Source of the DNA: Gordonia phthalatica
GTDB lineage: Bacteria > Actinomycetota > Actinomycetes > Mycobacteriales > Mycobacteriaceae
Length of the DNA stretch: 64,000 bases
Direction: 5' to 3'
Assembly: GCF_001305675.1 (NCBI RefSeq)
Contig: NZ_CP011853.1
Location: forward strand, 3,472,001-3,536,000
The notes under the pieces were generated by a model. That model searched no databases. It saw nothing but the letters and a program-made list of their open reading frames with translations, and was not told where the DNA came from. Below are positions 27,319 through 34,178 of this stretch, piece after piece; position 1 is the stretch's first letter, and each line of letters begins with the position of its first letter. The translations under genes were made by a program, and so were the position numbers.

Positions 27319-28227
27319 ATGTGTGACGACCATGACCTGTTGCCCTTCTCGGCCGCCGAAGCCGAAGCGGTGCGCAACATCTGGCAGACGCTGGGCCTCC
27401 CCGGCCTGGTCGACGTCCACACCCATTTCATGCCGCGCCGCGTCATGGACAAGGTGTGGGCCTACTTCGACTCCGCCGGCCCGCTGGTCGGCCGCGAGTG
27501 GCCAATCGCCTACCGCGCCGACGAGGACACGCGCGTCGAGACGCTGCGCGGTTTCGGGGTCCGCGGGTACTCGTCGATGATCTACCCGCACAAGCCCGAC
27601 ATGGCGCAGTGGCTCAACGCGTGGGGCGCCGAGTTCGCCGCGGCGCACCCCGATTGCCTGCAGACTGCGACGTTCTATCCCGAAGAGGGCGCGGGAGAGT
27701 ACGTCGGCGACGCGATCTCCGCGGGCGCGAAAGTTTTCAAGTCCCACGTCCAGGTGGGCGAATACTCGCCGATCGATCCGCTGCTCGACGACGTCTGGGG
27801 CCGGATCGCCGACGCCCAGGTGCCGGTCGTCATCCACTGCGGCTCGGGTCCCGCACCCGGCACCTTCACCGGTCCCGACCGGATCGCGACCCTCCTGGAG
27901 CGCTTCCCCACCCTGCCGTTGATCATCGCGCACATGGGCACCCCCGAGTACGAGGCCTTCCTCGATTTCGCCGAACGCTACGAGAACGTCCGCCTGGACA
28001 CCACGATGTCATTCACCGACTTCTCCGAGGCGGACGCGCCGTACCCCAAGGAGTTGTACGGCCGAGTCCGCGACCTCGGCGGCAAGATCCTGTTCGGCAG
28101 CGACTTCCCGAACATCCCGTACGGCTACGAGCACGCTCTCGCGGCGTGCGTCCGCCTCGACTTCGGTGACGACTGGCTGCGCGGCGTGTTCCACGACAAC
28201 GCCGCGAAACTGTTCGGCATCGGCTGA
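27319..28227 (+). CDS. amidohydrolase (ACMSD-like TIM-barrel metalloenzyme)
   Basis: A 302-residue metal-dependent hydrolase/decarboxylase. The first metal-binding motif is LVDVHTHFMP near residue 32; a His in VVIHCGSG and another in LIIAHMGTPEY follow. The terminal metal-site Asp lies in ILFGSDFPNIPYGYE. The group includes aminocarboxymuconate semialdehyde decarboxylase and related decarboxylases of aromatic or branched acids. A GTG-start LLM oxidoreductase follows after five nt, so the two are cotranscribed. The substrate cannot be told from sequence. Confidence 0.88.
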   Translation: MCDDHDLLPFSAAEAEAVRNIWQTLGLPGLVDVHTHFMPRRVMDKVWAYFDSAGPLVGREWPIAYRADEDTRVETLRGFGVRGYSSMIYPHKPDMAQWLNAWGAEFAAAHPDCLQTATFYPEEGAGEYVGDAISAGAKVFKSHVQVGEYSPIDPLLDDVWGRIADAQVPVVIHCGSGPAPGTFTGPDRIATLLERFPTLPLIIAHMGTPEYEAFLDFAERYENVRLDTTMSFTDFSEADAPYPKELYGRVRDLGGKILFGSDFPNIPYGYEHALAACVRLDFGDDWLRGVFHDNAAKLFGIG

Positions 28228-28232
28228 CGCCC

Positions 28233-29249
28233 GTGCGGGTCGACACGACCATCGTCCGCGACCTCCGCGAGATGGGTGCGGCGGCGGCCGCCGCCGAGGC
28301 CGTCGGGTACGACGGCGTGTGGACGTTCGAGGGCGCGCACGACCCGTTCCTGCCGCTGCTGCTGGCGGCCGAGCACACCGAGCGCGTGCGACTGGGCACC
28401 TCGATCGCGGTGGCCTTCGCGCGCAACCCGCTGACCCTGGCGACGCTCGCCTGGGATCTGCAGGCCTACTCGCGGGGCCGGTTCGTCCTCGGTCTCGGCA
28501 CGCAGATCAAGCCGCACATCGAGCGCCGCTACTCGATGCCATGGGGCAGGCCCGCCGACCGCATGCGCGACCTCGTCTCCGCGATCCGCGCCATCTGGAA
28601 CAGCTGGGAGCACGGCGGTCGTCTGGATCATCGCGGCGAGTTCTATCAGCACACGCTGATGCCGCCGCTGTTCCGTCCGGACGCCACCGAGGTCGACGGC
28701 TTCGGTCCGCCGCCGATCTGGCTCGCCGGCGTCGGTCCGCGCATGACGGCGGTCGCGGGCGAGGTGGCCGACGGTTTCCTCTCCCATCCGCTGTGTCCAC
28801 CGGAGTTCCTGCGCGGCACCACGATCCCCGCGCTGCGGGAGGGTGCCGCGCGCACCGGTCGACCGCTCACCGCGATCCACCACTCCGCCATGGTGATCGT
28901 CGGGCGAGACGACGCCGAGCGCGCCACCGCGCGGGAGGCCGTCAGGAAGCAGATCGCCTTCTACGGCTCGACGCCCGCCTACCACCCGGTCTTGGATTCG
29001 GTGGGCTTCGGCGGCCTCGGTCCACGGTTGCACGAGCTGTCGCGGTCGGGCGACTGGAACGGCATGACCCGCCTCGTCGGCGACGACCTCGTCGACGCGA
29101 TCGCGGTGACGGTCGACGACGTCGATGCGGGAGCCGCCGAATTGCTCTCCCGGTACGGCGGACTCGTCGACCGGCTGGGCCTCAACACCCCGTACACCGC
29201 CGATCCGGATCTGCTCGCGGAGATCGCCGCCGCGATCCGCAGGCACTGA
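28233..29249 (+). CDS. LLM-class F420-dependent oxidoreductase (TIGR03617 type)
   Basis: A 338-residue luciferase-like monooxygenase-fold protein beginning MRVDTTIV, the hallmark start of the TIGR03617 subfamily. It has the TIM-barrel segments GYDGVWTFEGAHDPF, LGTSIAVAFARNP and GRFVLGLGTQIKPHI. Members use F420 rather than FMN as hydride carrier. The start is GTG, five nt after the amidohydrolase stop. The substrate is unknown. F420 use fits a mycobacterium-like host. Confidence 0.88.
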   Translation: MRVDTTIVRDLREMGAAAAAAEAVGYDGVWTFEGAHDPFLPLLLAAEHTERVRLGTSIAVAFARNPLTLATLAWDLQAYSRGRFVLGLGTQIKPHIERRYSMPWGRPADRMRDLVSAIRAIWNSWEHGGRLDHRGEFYQHTLMPPLFRPDATEVDGFGPPPIWLAGVGPRMTAVAGEVADGFLSHPLCPPEFLRGTTIPALREGAARTGRPLTAIHHSAMVIVGRDDAERATAREAVRKQIAFYGSTPAYHPVLDSVGFGGLGPRLHELSRSGDWNGMTRLVGDDLVDAIAVTVDDVDAGAAELLSRYGGLVDRLGLNTPYTADPDLLAEIAAAIRRH

Positions 29250-29251
29250 CG

Positions 29252-29302
29252 AGACTTGCGTAGTGAAAACGACCCTGGAGCCACATTTCCGTACGCAAGT
29301 CT
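29252..29302. repeat. 51-nt hairpin element with perfect 11-bp arms
   Basis: AGACTTGCGTA (29252-29262) and TACGCAAGTCT (29292-29302) are exact complements 29 nt apart. It starts three nt after the LLM stop and ends before the -10 hexamer of the next gene. The AT-richer loop suggests either a terminator-like structure or a dispersed miniature element. Confidence 0.5.
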
Positions 29303-29308
29303 GCGGCG

Positions 29309-29314
29309 TACCTT
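29309..29314 (+). promoter_or_regulatory. -10 hexamer TACCTT
   Basis: It ends seven nt before the GTG start of the first tandem membrane protein. Confidence 0.4.
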
Positions 29315-29321
29315 TCATTCC

Positions 29322-29900
29322 GTGCCCACCCCCGCGAAACCGGTGCTCGTCGAGCCGCAGTGGCCGTCGTACGCGGCGCTGGCCCTGTACGGTCTGACAG
29401 TCCTCGCCGCGTTCGTACTGGCCCGCGACGCCGTCGACCGGTTCGGCCGCGGCTTCGGGGACTCCGACAGCGCGCTGCACACCTGGCTGCCGTTCCTCGG
29501 GATCGTCGCCGGGGCGGCCGCGATGCTGCTCTGCCACTTCGCGGCGCTCGGCGTCGCAGCCCTGATCCGTCGGCGCCTCCGCACGGTCGGCACGGTCTCC
29601 GACGGCACCGTCCACGAGATCAGCGCGGACCTTCGGAAGCCGCCGCGCGGTCCGGAGCGGCTGGTCGTGACGGTGACCGTCTGGTTCTCCGACGATCCGA
29701 AGAATCCATATCCGAGCGATCGCGCTCACGCCGCGCTGATGCGGTACTTCACGTTCCGACCGCGTGACACCGCACAGTCCGACGCCTTCCGCGATCGGTA
29801 CCGGATCGGCACCGCGGTCCGCGTCTACCTGGGTCGGCGGCGGATCCTGTACACCACCGACCTGGACCCGACGCGGCTCGCGTGGTTCCAGCCGTGGTGA
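29322..29900 (+). CDS. two-helix membrane protein, tandem paralogue A
   Basis: A 192-residue protein I do not recognise. The short N-terminus KPVLVEPQWPSYAAL leads into one hydrophobic segment; a second (WLPFLGIVAGAAAMLLC) follows near residue 55. A soluble C-terminal domain contains RLVVTVTVWFSDDP and ends VYLGRRRILYTTDLDPTR. The same plan and C-terminal sequence recur in the next gene, so this is a tandem duplication. GTG at 29322 is supported by the -10 hexamer seven nt upstream. Function unknown; the domain faintly recalls DUF3592-type proteins. Confidence 0.75.
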   Translation: MPTPAKPVLVEPQWPSYAALALYGLTVLAAFVLARDAVDRFGRGFGDSDSALHTWLPFLGIVAGAAAMLLCHFAALGVAALIRRRLRTVGTVSDGTVHEISADLRKPPRGPERLVVTVTVWFSDDPKNPYPSDRAHAALMRYFTFRPRDTAQSDAFRDRYRIGTAVRVYLGRRRILYTTDLDPTRLAWFQPW

Positions 29901-29907
29901 GTGCGCG

Positions 29908-29913
29908 TACATT
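29908..29913 (+). promoter_or_regulatory. -10 hexamer TACATT
   Basis: It ends six nt before the GTG of paralogue B, suggesting the second copy has its own leaderless promoter. Confidence 0.45.
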
Positions 29914-29919
29914 CAGCCC

Positions 29920-30513
29920 GTGTCCAAGCGTCCCGAGCCCCGATTCGTGGAGCCTCGTTGGCCACGGGTCACGGCGGCGGTCGTCTTCGTCGCCGGCTGG
30001 CTCGTCACGGTCTTCGTCGGCTTCGGCGTGGGCATCGCGGGCGACTACGGGCTCGGGACGGCGTCCGGCCATCCGAACGGGGGCCTGTTCGGCACCTCGC
30101 TGGTGTTCGGCGGGCTGGTCGGCGGCGTCACCGGCGGCTTGGCGTATCGCCGCGCGACCCGATTCTGTGCCGCCGCCCTTCGCCGCCGACTCGCCCGCAC
30201 CGGCCGGGTGTCACCCGGCACGGTGCGGTCCGCAGATCTCGACCACCGCTGCAACCCCCGCGGCCCGGACCGCATCGCGGTCACCGTGACCGTGTGGTTC
30301 CCCACCGACCCGGACGACCCGCGCCTGAGTTCCCGAGAGATCGCGGCATTGAAGCGGACGATGGCCGTCTTCGACTACGACCGCGACGAGGCCCTCGCCT
30401 ACCGAGACCGATATCCGATCGGCACCCCGGTGCAGGTGTATCTCGGCCGACGCCGCATCCTGTACTCCACCGATCTGGATCCGACGCGATTCGCCTGGTA
30501 TCAGTTCTGGTGA
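29920..30513 (+). CDS. two-helix membrane protein, tandem paralogue B
   Basis: A 197-residue paralogue of the preceding gene. It starts PEPRFVEPRWPRVTAAV, has two membrane segments (VFVAGWLVTVFVGFGVGI and a Gly-rich one) and a soluble domain with IAVTVTVWFPTDP. It ends VYLGRRRILYSTDLDPTR, nearly identical to copy A, while the membrane parts have diverged. That suggests the C-terminal domain carries the conserved function. It ends seven nt from the convergent oxidoreductase gene. No function can be given. Confidence 0.75.
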   Translation: MSKRPEPRFVEPRWPRVTAAVVFVAGWLVTVFVGFGVGIAGDYGLGTASGHPNGGLFGTSLVFGGLVGGVTGGLAYRRATRFCAAALRRRLARTGRVSPGTVRSADLDHRCNPRGPDRIAVTVTVWFPTDPDDPRLSSREIAALKRTMAVFDYDRDEALAYRDRYPIGTPVQVYLGRRRILYSTDLDPTRFAWYQFW

Positions 30514-30520
30514 ACCGAGA

Positions 30521-31492
30521 TCACCCCTCCGACACCCGCACGACAGCCTTGCCGCGCACCCGCCCCTCGGCCAGGTCGGTCAGCGCCTGCGGCAGGTCCG
30601 CCAGCTCGTAGAGGTGATTGACCGGCGGACGCATGCCGTCGGCGACCAGCCGAACGATGTCGTCGTGCAGCTTCCCCGGAACGTCGGGGTGGGTGCGGAT
30701 GTACTCGCCCCAGGCGGCGCCGACGATCGAGATGTTGCGGAAAAGGACCCGGTTCAGTTTGACCGTCGGGATGCCGCCTGCCGCGAAGCCGATGACGACG
30801 AACCGGCCGTCGGGCGCCACCGCGCGCAGGGCCTCGTCGAAGACCTCACCGCCGACGGGGTCGATCAAGACGTCGACGCCGGTACCGGTGAGTTCGAGGA
30901 CCTTGTCCTTCCAACCGTCGGTCAGCTGCACCACCTCGTCGGCGCCGAGACCGCGGAGCATCTCCTCGTTGCCTGTCCTGTGCACCACGGCCACGACCTT
31001 CGCGCCCAGCGCCTTGGCGACGATGATCGATGCGACGCCGATGCCACCGGCCGAGCCGAGGACTCCGACGGTCTCACCGGGCTGCAGGTTCGCGCGCATC
31101 TTCAGCGCGAACAGGGCGGTCTGGAAGTTGATGCCGAGGGCGGCACCCTCGTCGAACGTCAGGGCCTCGGGCAGCGGGAACAGCTGCTGTTCGACGACGG
31201 CGATCTGTTCGCCGAAACCACCGAGCATCGACGCGACCACCACGCGGTCACCGACTGCGAACGCCCCGCCCTCGGGCGCCGCGGATACCACGCCCGCGAC
31301 CTCGGTACCCGGCGTGAACGGCAGCGGCGGTCGGAGCTGGTACTTGCCCTGGCTCATCAGCAGGTCGGGGAAGCAGATGCCGCACGAGCGGACGTCCACC
31401 AGGTAGGTCCCGGGCTGCTGCTCGGGGTTCGGAATGTCTTGCAGCTCCAGCCCTTCGGGGCCGGTCTCGCTGACGATCACCTGTGCTTTCAT
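30521..31492 (-). CDS. NADPH:quinone oxidoreductase-type MDR protein
   Basis: A 323-residue zinc-free medium-chain reductase. The N-terminal GroES-like domain has PFTPGTEVAGVV; the Rossmann domain has GVLGSAGGIGVASIIVAKALGAKVVAV. The zinc-binding Cys cluster of alcohol dehydrogenases is missing, which places it with quinone oxidoreductase/crotonyl-CoA reductase relatives. The ATG at 31492 has TACGGT seven nt upstream. It diverges from a methyltransferase gene with overlapping promoters. The physiological acceptor is unknown. Confidence 0.88.
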   Translation of the reverse strand: MKAQVIVSETGPEGLELQDIPNPEQQPGTYLVDVRSCGICFPDLLMSQGKYQLRPPLPFTPGTEVAGVVSAAPEGGAFAVGDRVVVASMLGGFGEQIAVVEQQLFPLPEALTFDEGAALGINFQTALFALKMRANLQPGETVGVLGSAGGIGVASIIVAKALGAKVVAVVHRTGNEEMLRGLGADEVVQLTDGWKDKVLELTGTGVDVLIDPVGGEVFDEALRAVAPDGRFVVIGFAAGGIPTVKLNRVLFRNISIVGAAWGEYIRTHPDVPGKLHDDIVRLVADGMRPPVNHLYELADLPQALTDLAEGRVRGKAVVRVSEG

Positions 31493-31499
31493 GCGTCCC

Positions 31500-31505
31500 A
31501 CCGTA
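31500..31505 (-). promoter_or_regulatory. -10 hexamer TACGGT
   Basis: On the minus strand it ends seven nt before the oxidoreductase ATG. The divergent methyltransferase promoter is only about 20 bp away. Confidence 0.45.
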
Positions 31506-31524
31506 ACCGTCGGACAGGTGTCTA

Positions 31525-31530
31525 TACGAT
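31525..31530 (+). promoter_or_regulatory. -10 hexamer TACGAT
   Basis: It ends six nt before the methyltransferase ATG, the leaderless spacing. Confidence 0.5.
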
Positions 31531-31536
31531 CGATTC

Positions 31537-32196
31537 ATGGCATCGACCTCCCCCTCGCAAGGCCTGTCCGAGGCACGACTGCGCGTCGCCGACGAGGCCC
31601 CCGGATTCATGCCGATCGACGAGGCCCGCGCCCTGCACGACGCTGCGGCGGGCTACCTGTCGCAGCCGGACTCGGTGGGCATCGGCGTGGAGATCGGAAC
31701 GTACTGCGGCAAGTCGACGGTGTTCCTCGGAGCGGCCGCCGAGCCGGTCGGCGCGCTGATCGTGACGGTGGACCACCACCGCGGCTCCGAGGAGCATCAA
31801 CCCGGGTGGGAGTACCACGACACCGCGCTGGTCGACGCGCACAGCGGCCTGCTCGACACCGCCGCGCGCTTCCGGCGCACGATGTTCGACGCGCAGTTGG
31901 AGTCGACAGTCCTCGGTCTGGTGGCGCCGTCGACCGCCGCCGCGCGGGTGTGGGGCCGCGAGGTGGACTTCGTCTTCATCGACGGCGGCCACTCGATGGA
32001 GGCGGCGCAGAACGACTACGACGGCTGGTCGCGCTGGGTGCGCCCCGGCGGCGCACTGCTCATCCACGACGTCTTCCCGAATCCGGCGGACGGCGGTCGG
32101 CCGCCGTACGAGATCTACCGGCAGGCCCTCGACTCGGGACGGTTCGTCGAGGCGTCCGTACACGGTTCCCTGCGAGTGCTCACCCGCGTCGGGTAA
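31537..32196 (+). CDS. class I SAM-dependent methyltransferase
   Basis: A 219-residue protein of the Methyltransf_24 type. The SAM-binding motif I is GVEIGTYCGKSTVFLGAA near residue 48, the acidic residue after strand 2 is in VTVDHHRG, and motif IV/V reads VDFVFIDGGHSMEAAQNDYDGW with WVRPGGALLIHD. It should methylate a small molecule or a sugar; neighbours give no clear substrate. Its promoter lies back-to-back with that of the divergent quinone oxidoreductase-type gene. Confidence 0.85.
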   Translation: MASTSPSQGLSEARLRVADEAPGFMPIDEARALHDAAAGYLSQPDSVGIGVEIGTYCGKSTVFLGAAAEPVGALIVTVDHHRGSEEHQPGWEYHDTALVDAHSGLLDTAARFRRTMFDAQLESTVLGLVAPSTAAARVWGREVDFVFIDGGHSMEAAQNDYDGWSRWVRPGGALLIHDVFPNPADGGRPPYEIYRQALDSGRFVEASVHGSLRVLTRVG

Positions 32197-32205
32197 CCGG
32201 TCGCG

Positions 32206-33036
32206 TCAGGCACCCACGTTCAAGTCGGGCCGGTAGTGGCGCAGCCACGCGCCGACCGTTCCCGACATCCAGTCCTCCTCGAACTCGGAGGGGAAGATCA
32301 GTCCCTGAGGCGCGATGTGGGCCTCGCCGCGGGCCAGGCGACCGCCGGAGAGCCGGTCCTGAGCCTGGAGCTGCTTGCGGTGAGCACCAGGCAGCGGCGT
32401 CAGTCGTGCGCGGCCGACGATGCCCGCCGCAACCCGACGCTGCGACGCCGCGATCGCCGCGTTGGCCGCCGCCCCGGCGGCACCGGTGCGCGCCACATTG
32501 GCCCCGGCCGACGGCAGCGCGGAGTTCATCGTCTCGATCCGATCGATCTGCGACCACGCCATCTCGGTCGAGAGATTTCCGTCGGTGCGACGCAGCCCGG
32601 CCGGTGAGAGCTGCAGGCGCTGCAGCTCGCCATACGTCCGGTCGAGCCGGGCCTTCAGGCGCCACCGCATCAGCAGGGCGATCAGGGCGCCGATGGCGAT
32701 GCCGATCGGGAAGTAGACGGCCGGGTTCGGCAGCATCATCCCGACGATGACCGACGCGACCAGCGATGCGAACACCCAGGTGAAGAGGAACAGTGGAAGA
32801 CCGCGACGCAGTTCCCTGTCCGATGTCAGGATGCACTTGAGCTCGATCGTGCCGGTGAAGTCGTGCAGCGGCTGCGGTGGTCCGGGCTGCAGGGGTCCGG
32901 GCTGAGGGGCCAACTGCTGGGATCGCGGCGGGTAGACGGGCGGGGGCATCGGCGGCTGCCAGCCGGCGGGCGGCACGGGTCGGTCGGCGTCGGGGAAACG
33001 GCCGAACGGCGGTCCCTGGGGTCCGGATGTAGTCAC
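32206..33036 (-). CDS. proline-rich membrane protein of unknown function
   Basis: A 276-residue protein. Residues 1-60 are rich in Pro and Gln (PPVYPPRSQQLAPQPGPLQP), probably cytoplasmic and disordered. Two hydrophobic segments follow (LPLFLFTWVFASLVASVIVG and the one around FPIGIAIGALIALLM). The C-terminal half is soluble and contains a small Ala-rich helix set; near the end is FEEDWMSGTVGAWLRHY. GTG at 33036 is supported by TAGCGT seven nt upstream. It is not recognised as a known family. Confidence 0.72.
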   Translation of the reverse strand: MTTSGPQGPPFGRFPDADRPVPPAGWQPPMPPPVYPPRSQQLAPQPGPLQPGPPQPLHDFTGTIELKCILTSDRELRRGLPLFLFTWVFASLVASVIVGMMLPNPAVYFPIGIAIGALIALLMRWRLKARLDRTYGELQRLQLSPAGLRRTDGNLSTEMAWSQIDRIETMNSALPSAGANVARTGAAGAAANAAIAASQRRVAAGIVGRARLTPLPGAHRKQLQAQDRLSGGRLARGEAHIAPQGLIFPSEFEEDWMSGTVGAWLRHYRPDLNVGA

Positions 33037-33043
33037 CTTCGGG

Positions 33044-33049
33044 ACGCTA
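33044..33049 (-). promoter_or_regulatory. -10 hexamer TAGCGT
   Basis: It ends seven nt before the GTG of the proline-rich membrane protein, which helps fix that start. Confidence 0.45.
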
Positions 33050-33135
33050 TCGCCTTCGGGTCCGAACCGGAAACCCCCTTCATCTGTTCGACAGACTCCG
33101 CAGCGAGACGTCCCGGGGACGTCCACTTCCGGGCC

Positions 33136-33975
33136 TCAGAGAGTCAGCTTGCCCGCCAGCTTCCCCAGGTACGCCCGCGCGGTGTCGACGTCCTTGTCGG
33201 GGAGTCCGTACAGGACTCGGGTCACGCCGATCTCCTCCCAGCGGGCCAGCCGGTCGGCGTCGGGCCGCACGTCGAGGGCGACGATCTGCGGCGCACCATC
33301 GCGCCCCGCGTCGGACCAGATCTGCTGGAGCAGCGCGACCGACGCCTCGATGTCGGCCTCACCGGGCGTGGTGATCCAGCCGTCGGCGCTGCGCGTGATC
33401 CACTTGAAGTTCTTCTCCGTGCCAGCGGCACCGACGTTGACGGCGATGGTCCGCGACGGCTTCGGCCACGCCCAGCTGGGCCCGAAGTCGACGAACTCGC
33501 CGTGATACTCGGCTTCCTCCTGCGTCCAGAGCGCGCGCATGGCCTCGAGGTACTCGCGCAGCATGGTCCGACGGCGTCCCGCGGGCACGTGATGGTCGGC
33601 CAGTTCGTCGAGGTTCCAGCCGAAGCCGACACCGAGGCTCAGGCGGCCTTCGGAGAGGTGGTCGAGGGTGGCGATGGTCTTGGCGAGCGTGAGCGGATCG
33701 GACTGCACCGGCAGCGCGACGGCCGTCGACAGTTCGATCCTGGACGTGACCGCTGCCGCCGCGGCGAGCGATGTCCACGGATCGAGGGTTCGCGTGTAGC
33801 GCTCGTCGGGCAGCGTCTCGTCCCCGGTGCGCGGGTGCGCGGCCTCCCGTTTGGTGGGGATGTGACTGTGCTCGGGTACGTAGTAGGCGGCGAAGCCCGC
33901 CTCCTCGATCAGCGGCGCCAGGTGCTGGGCACGCAGCCCGCGGTCGCTGGTGAACTGCACGATACCGAAATCCAC
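33136..33975 (-). CDS. LLM-class F420-dependent oxidoreductase (TIGR03619 type)
   Basis: A 279-residue luciferase-like fold protein. It opens MDFGIVQFTSDRG, followed by FAAYYVPEHSHIP, then ALPVQSDPLTLAKTIATLDHLS and GVGFGWNLDEL, the pattern of the TIGR03619 subfamily. It is a probable F420-dependent hydride-transfer enzyme. The start is GTG with GGAGG upstream. A perfect KstR-type operator lies about 75 nt upstream. In M. tuberculosis another LLM enzyme (Rv3520c) belongs to the KstR cholesterol regulon, so a steroid-related role is worth testing; orthology is not claimed. Confidence 0.88.
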   Translation of the reverse strand: MDFGIVQFTSDRGLRAQHLAPLIEEAGFAAYYVPEHSHIPTKREAAHPRTGDETLPDERYTRTLDPWTSLAAAAAVTSRIELSTAVALPVQSDPLTLAKTIATLDHLSEGRLSLGVGFGWNLDELADHHVPAGRRRTMLREYLEAMRALWTQEEAEYHGEFVDFGPSWAWPKPSRTIAVNVGAAGTEKNFKWITRSADGWITTPGEADIEASVALLQQIWSDAGRDGAPQIVALDVRPDADRLARWEEIGVTRVLYGLPDKDVDTARAYLGKLAGKLTL

Positions 33976-34050
33976 AGGTGCCTCCGAGGCTCGCAGCGCC
34001 TCGATCTGGACGCCAGACTGGACAACAGTCTACGAGCCGAGAAGACGAAT

Positions 34051-34064
34051 TGGAACCTGTTCTA
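34051..34064. promoter_or_regulatory. KstR-type operator candidate
   Basis: TGGAACCTGTTCTA matches every fixed position of the published mycobacterial KstR consensus TNNAACNNGTTNNA. It lies between the divergent LLM oxidoreductase and secreted-protein genes and could control either. Binding is inference. Confidence 0.5.
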
Positions 34065-34178
34065 GTTCAGAATCGGCATCAGGTAGTGCTCCGACGAAAA
34101 GCAGGTAGTGACGGTGACGACCGTCGCTGGTTTCCACGGAACCCTGATCCTCACCGATCACGAGGCCAGGAGCCAGCC

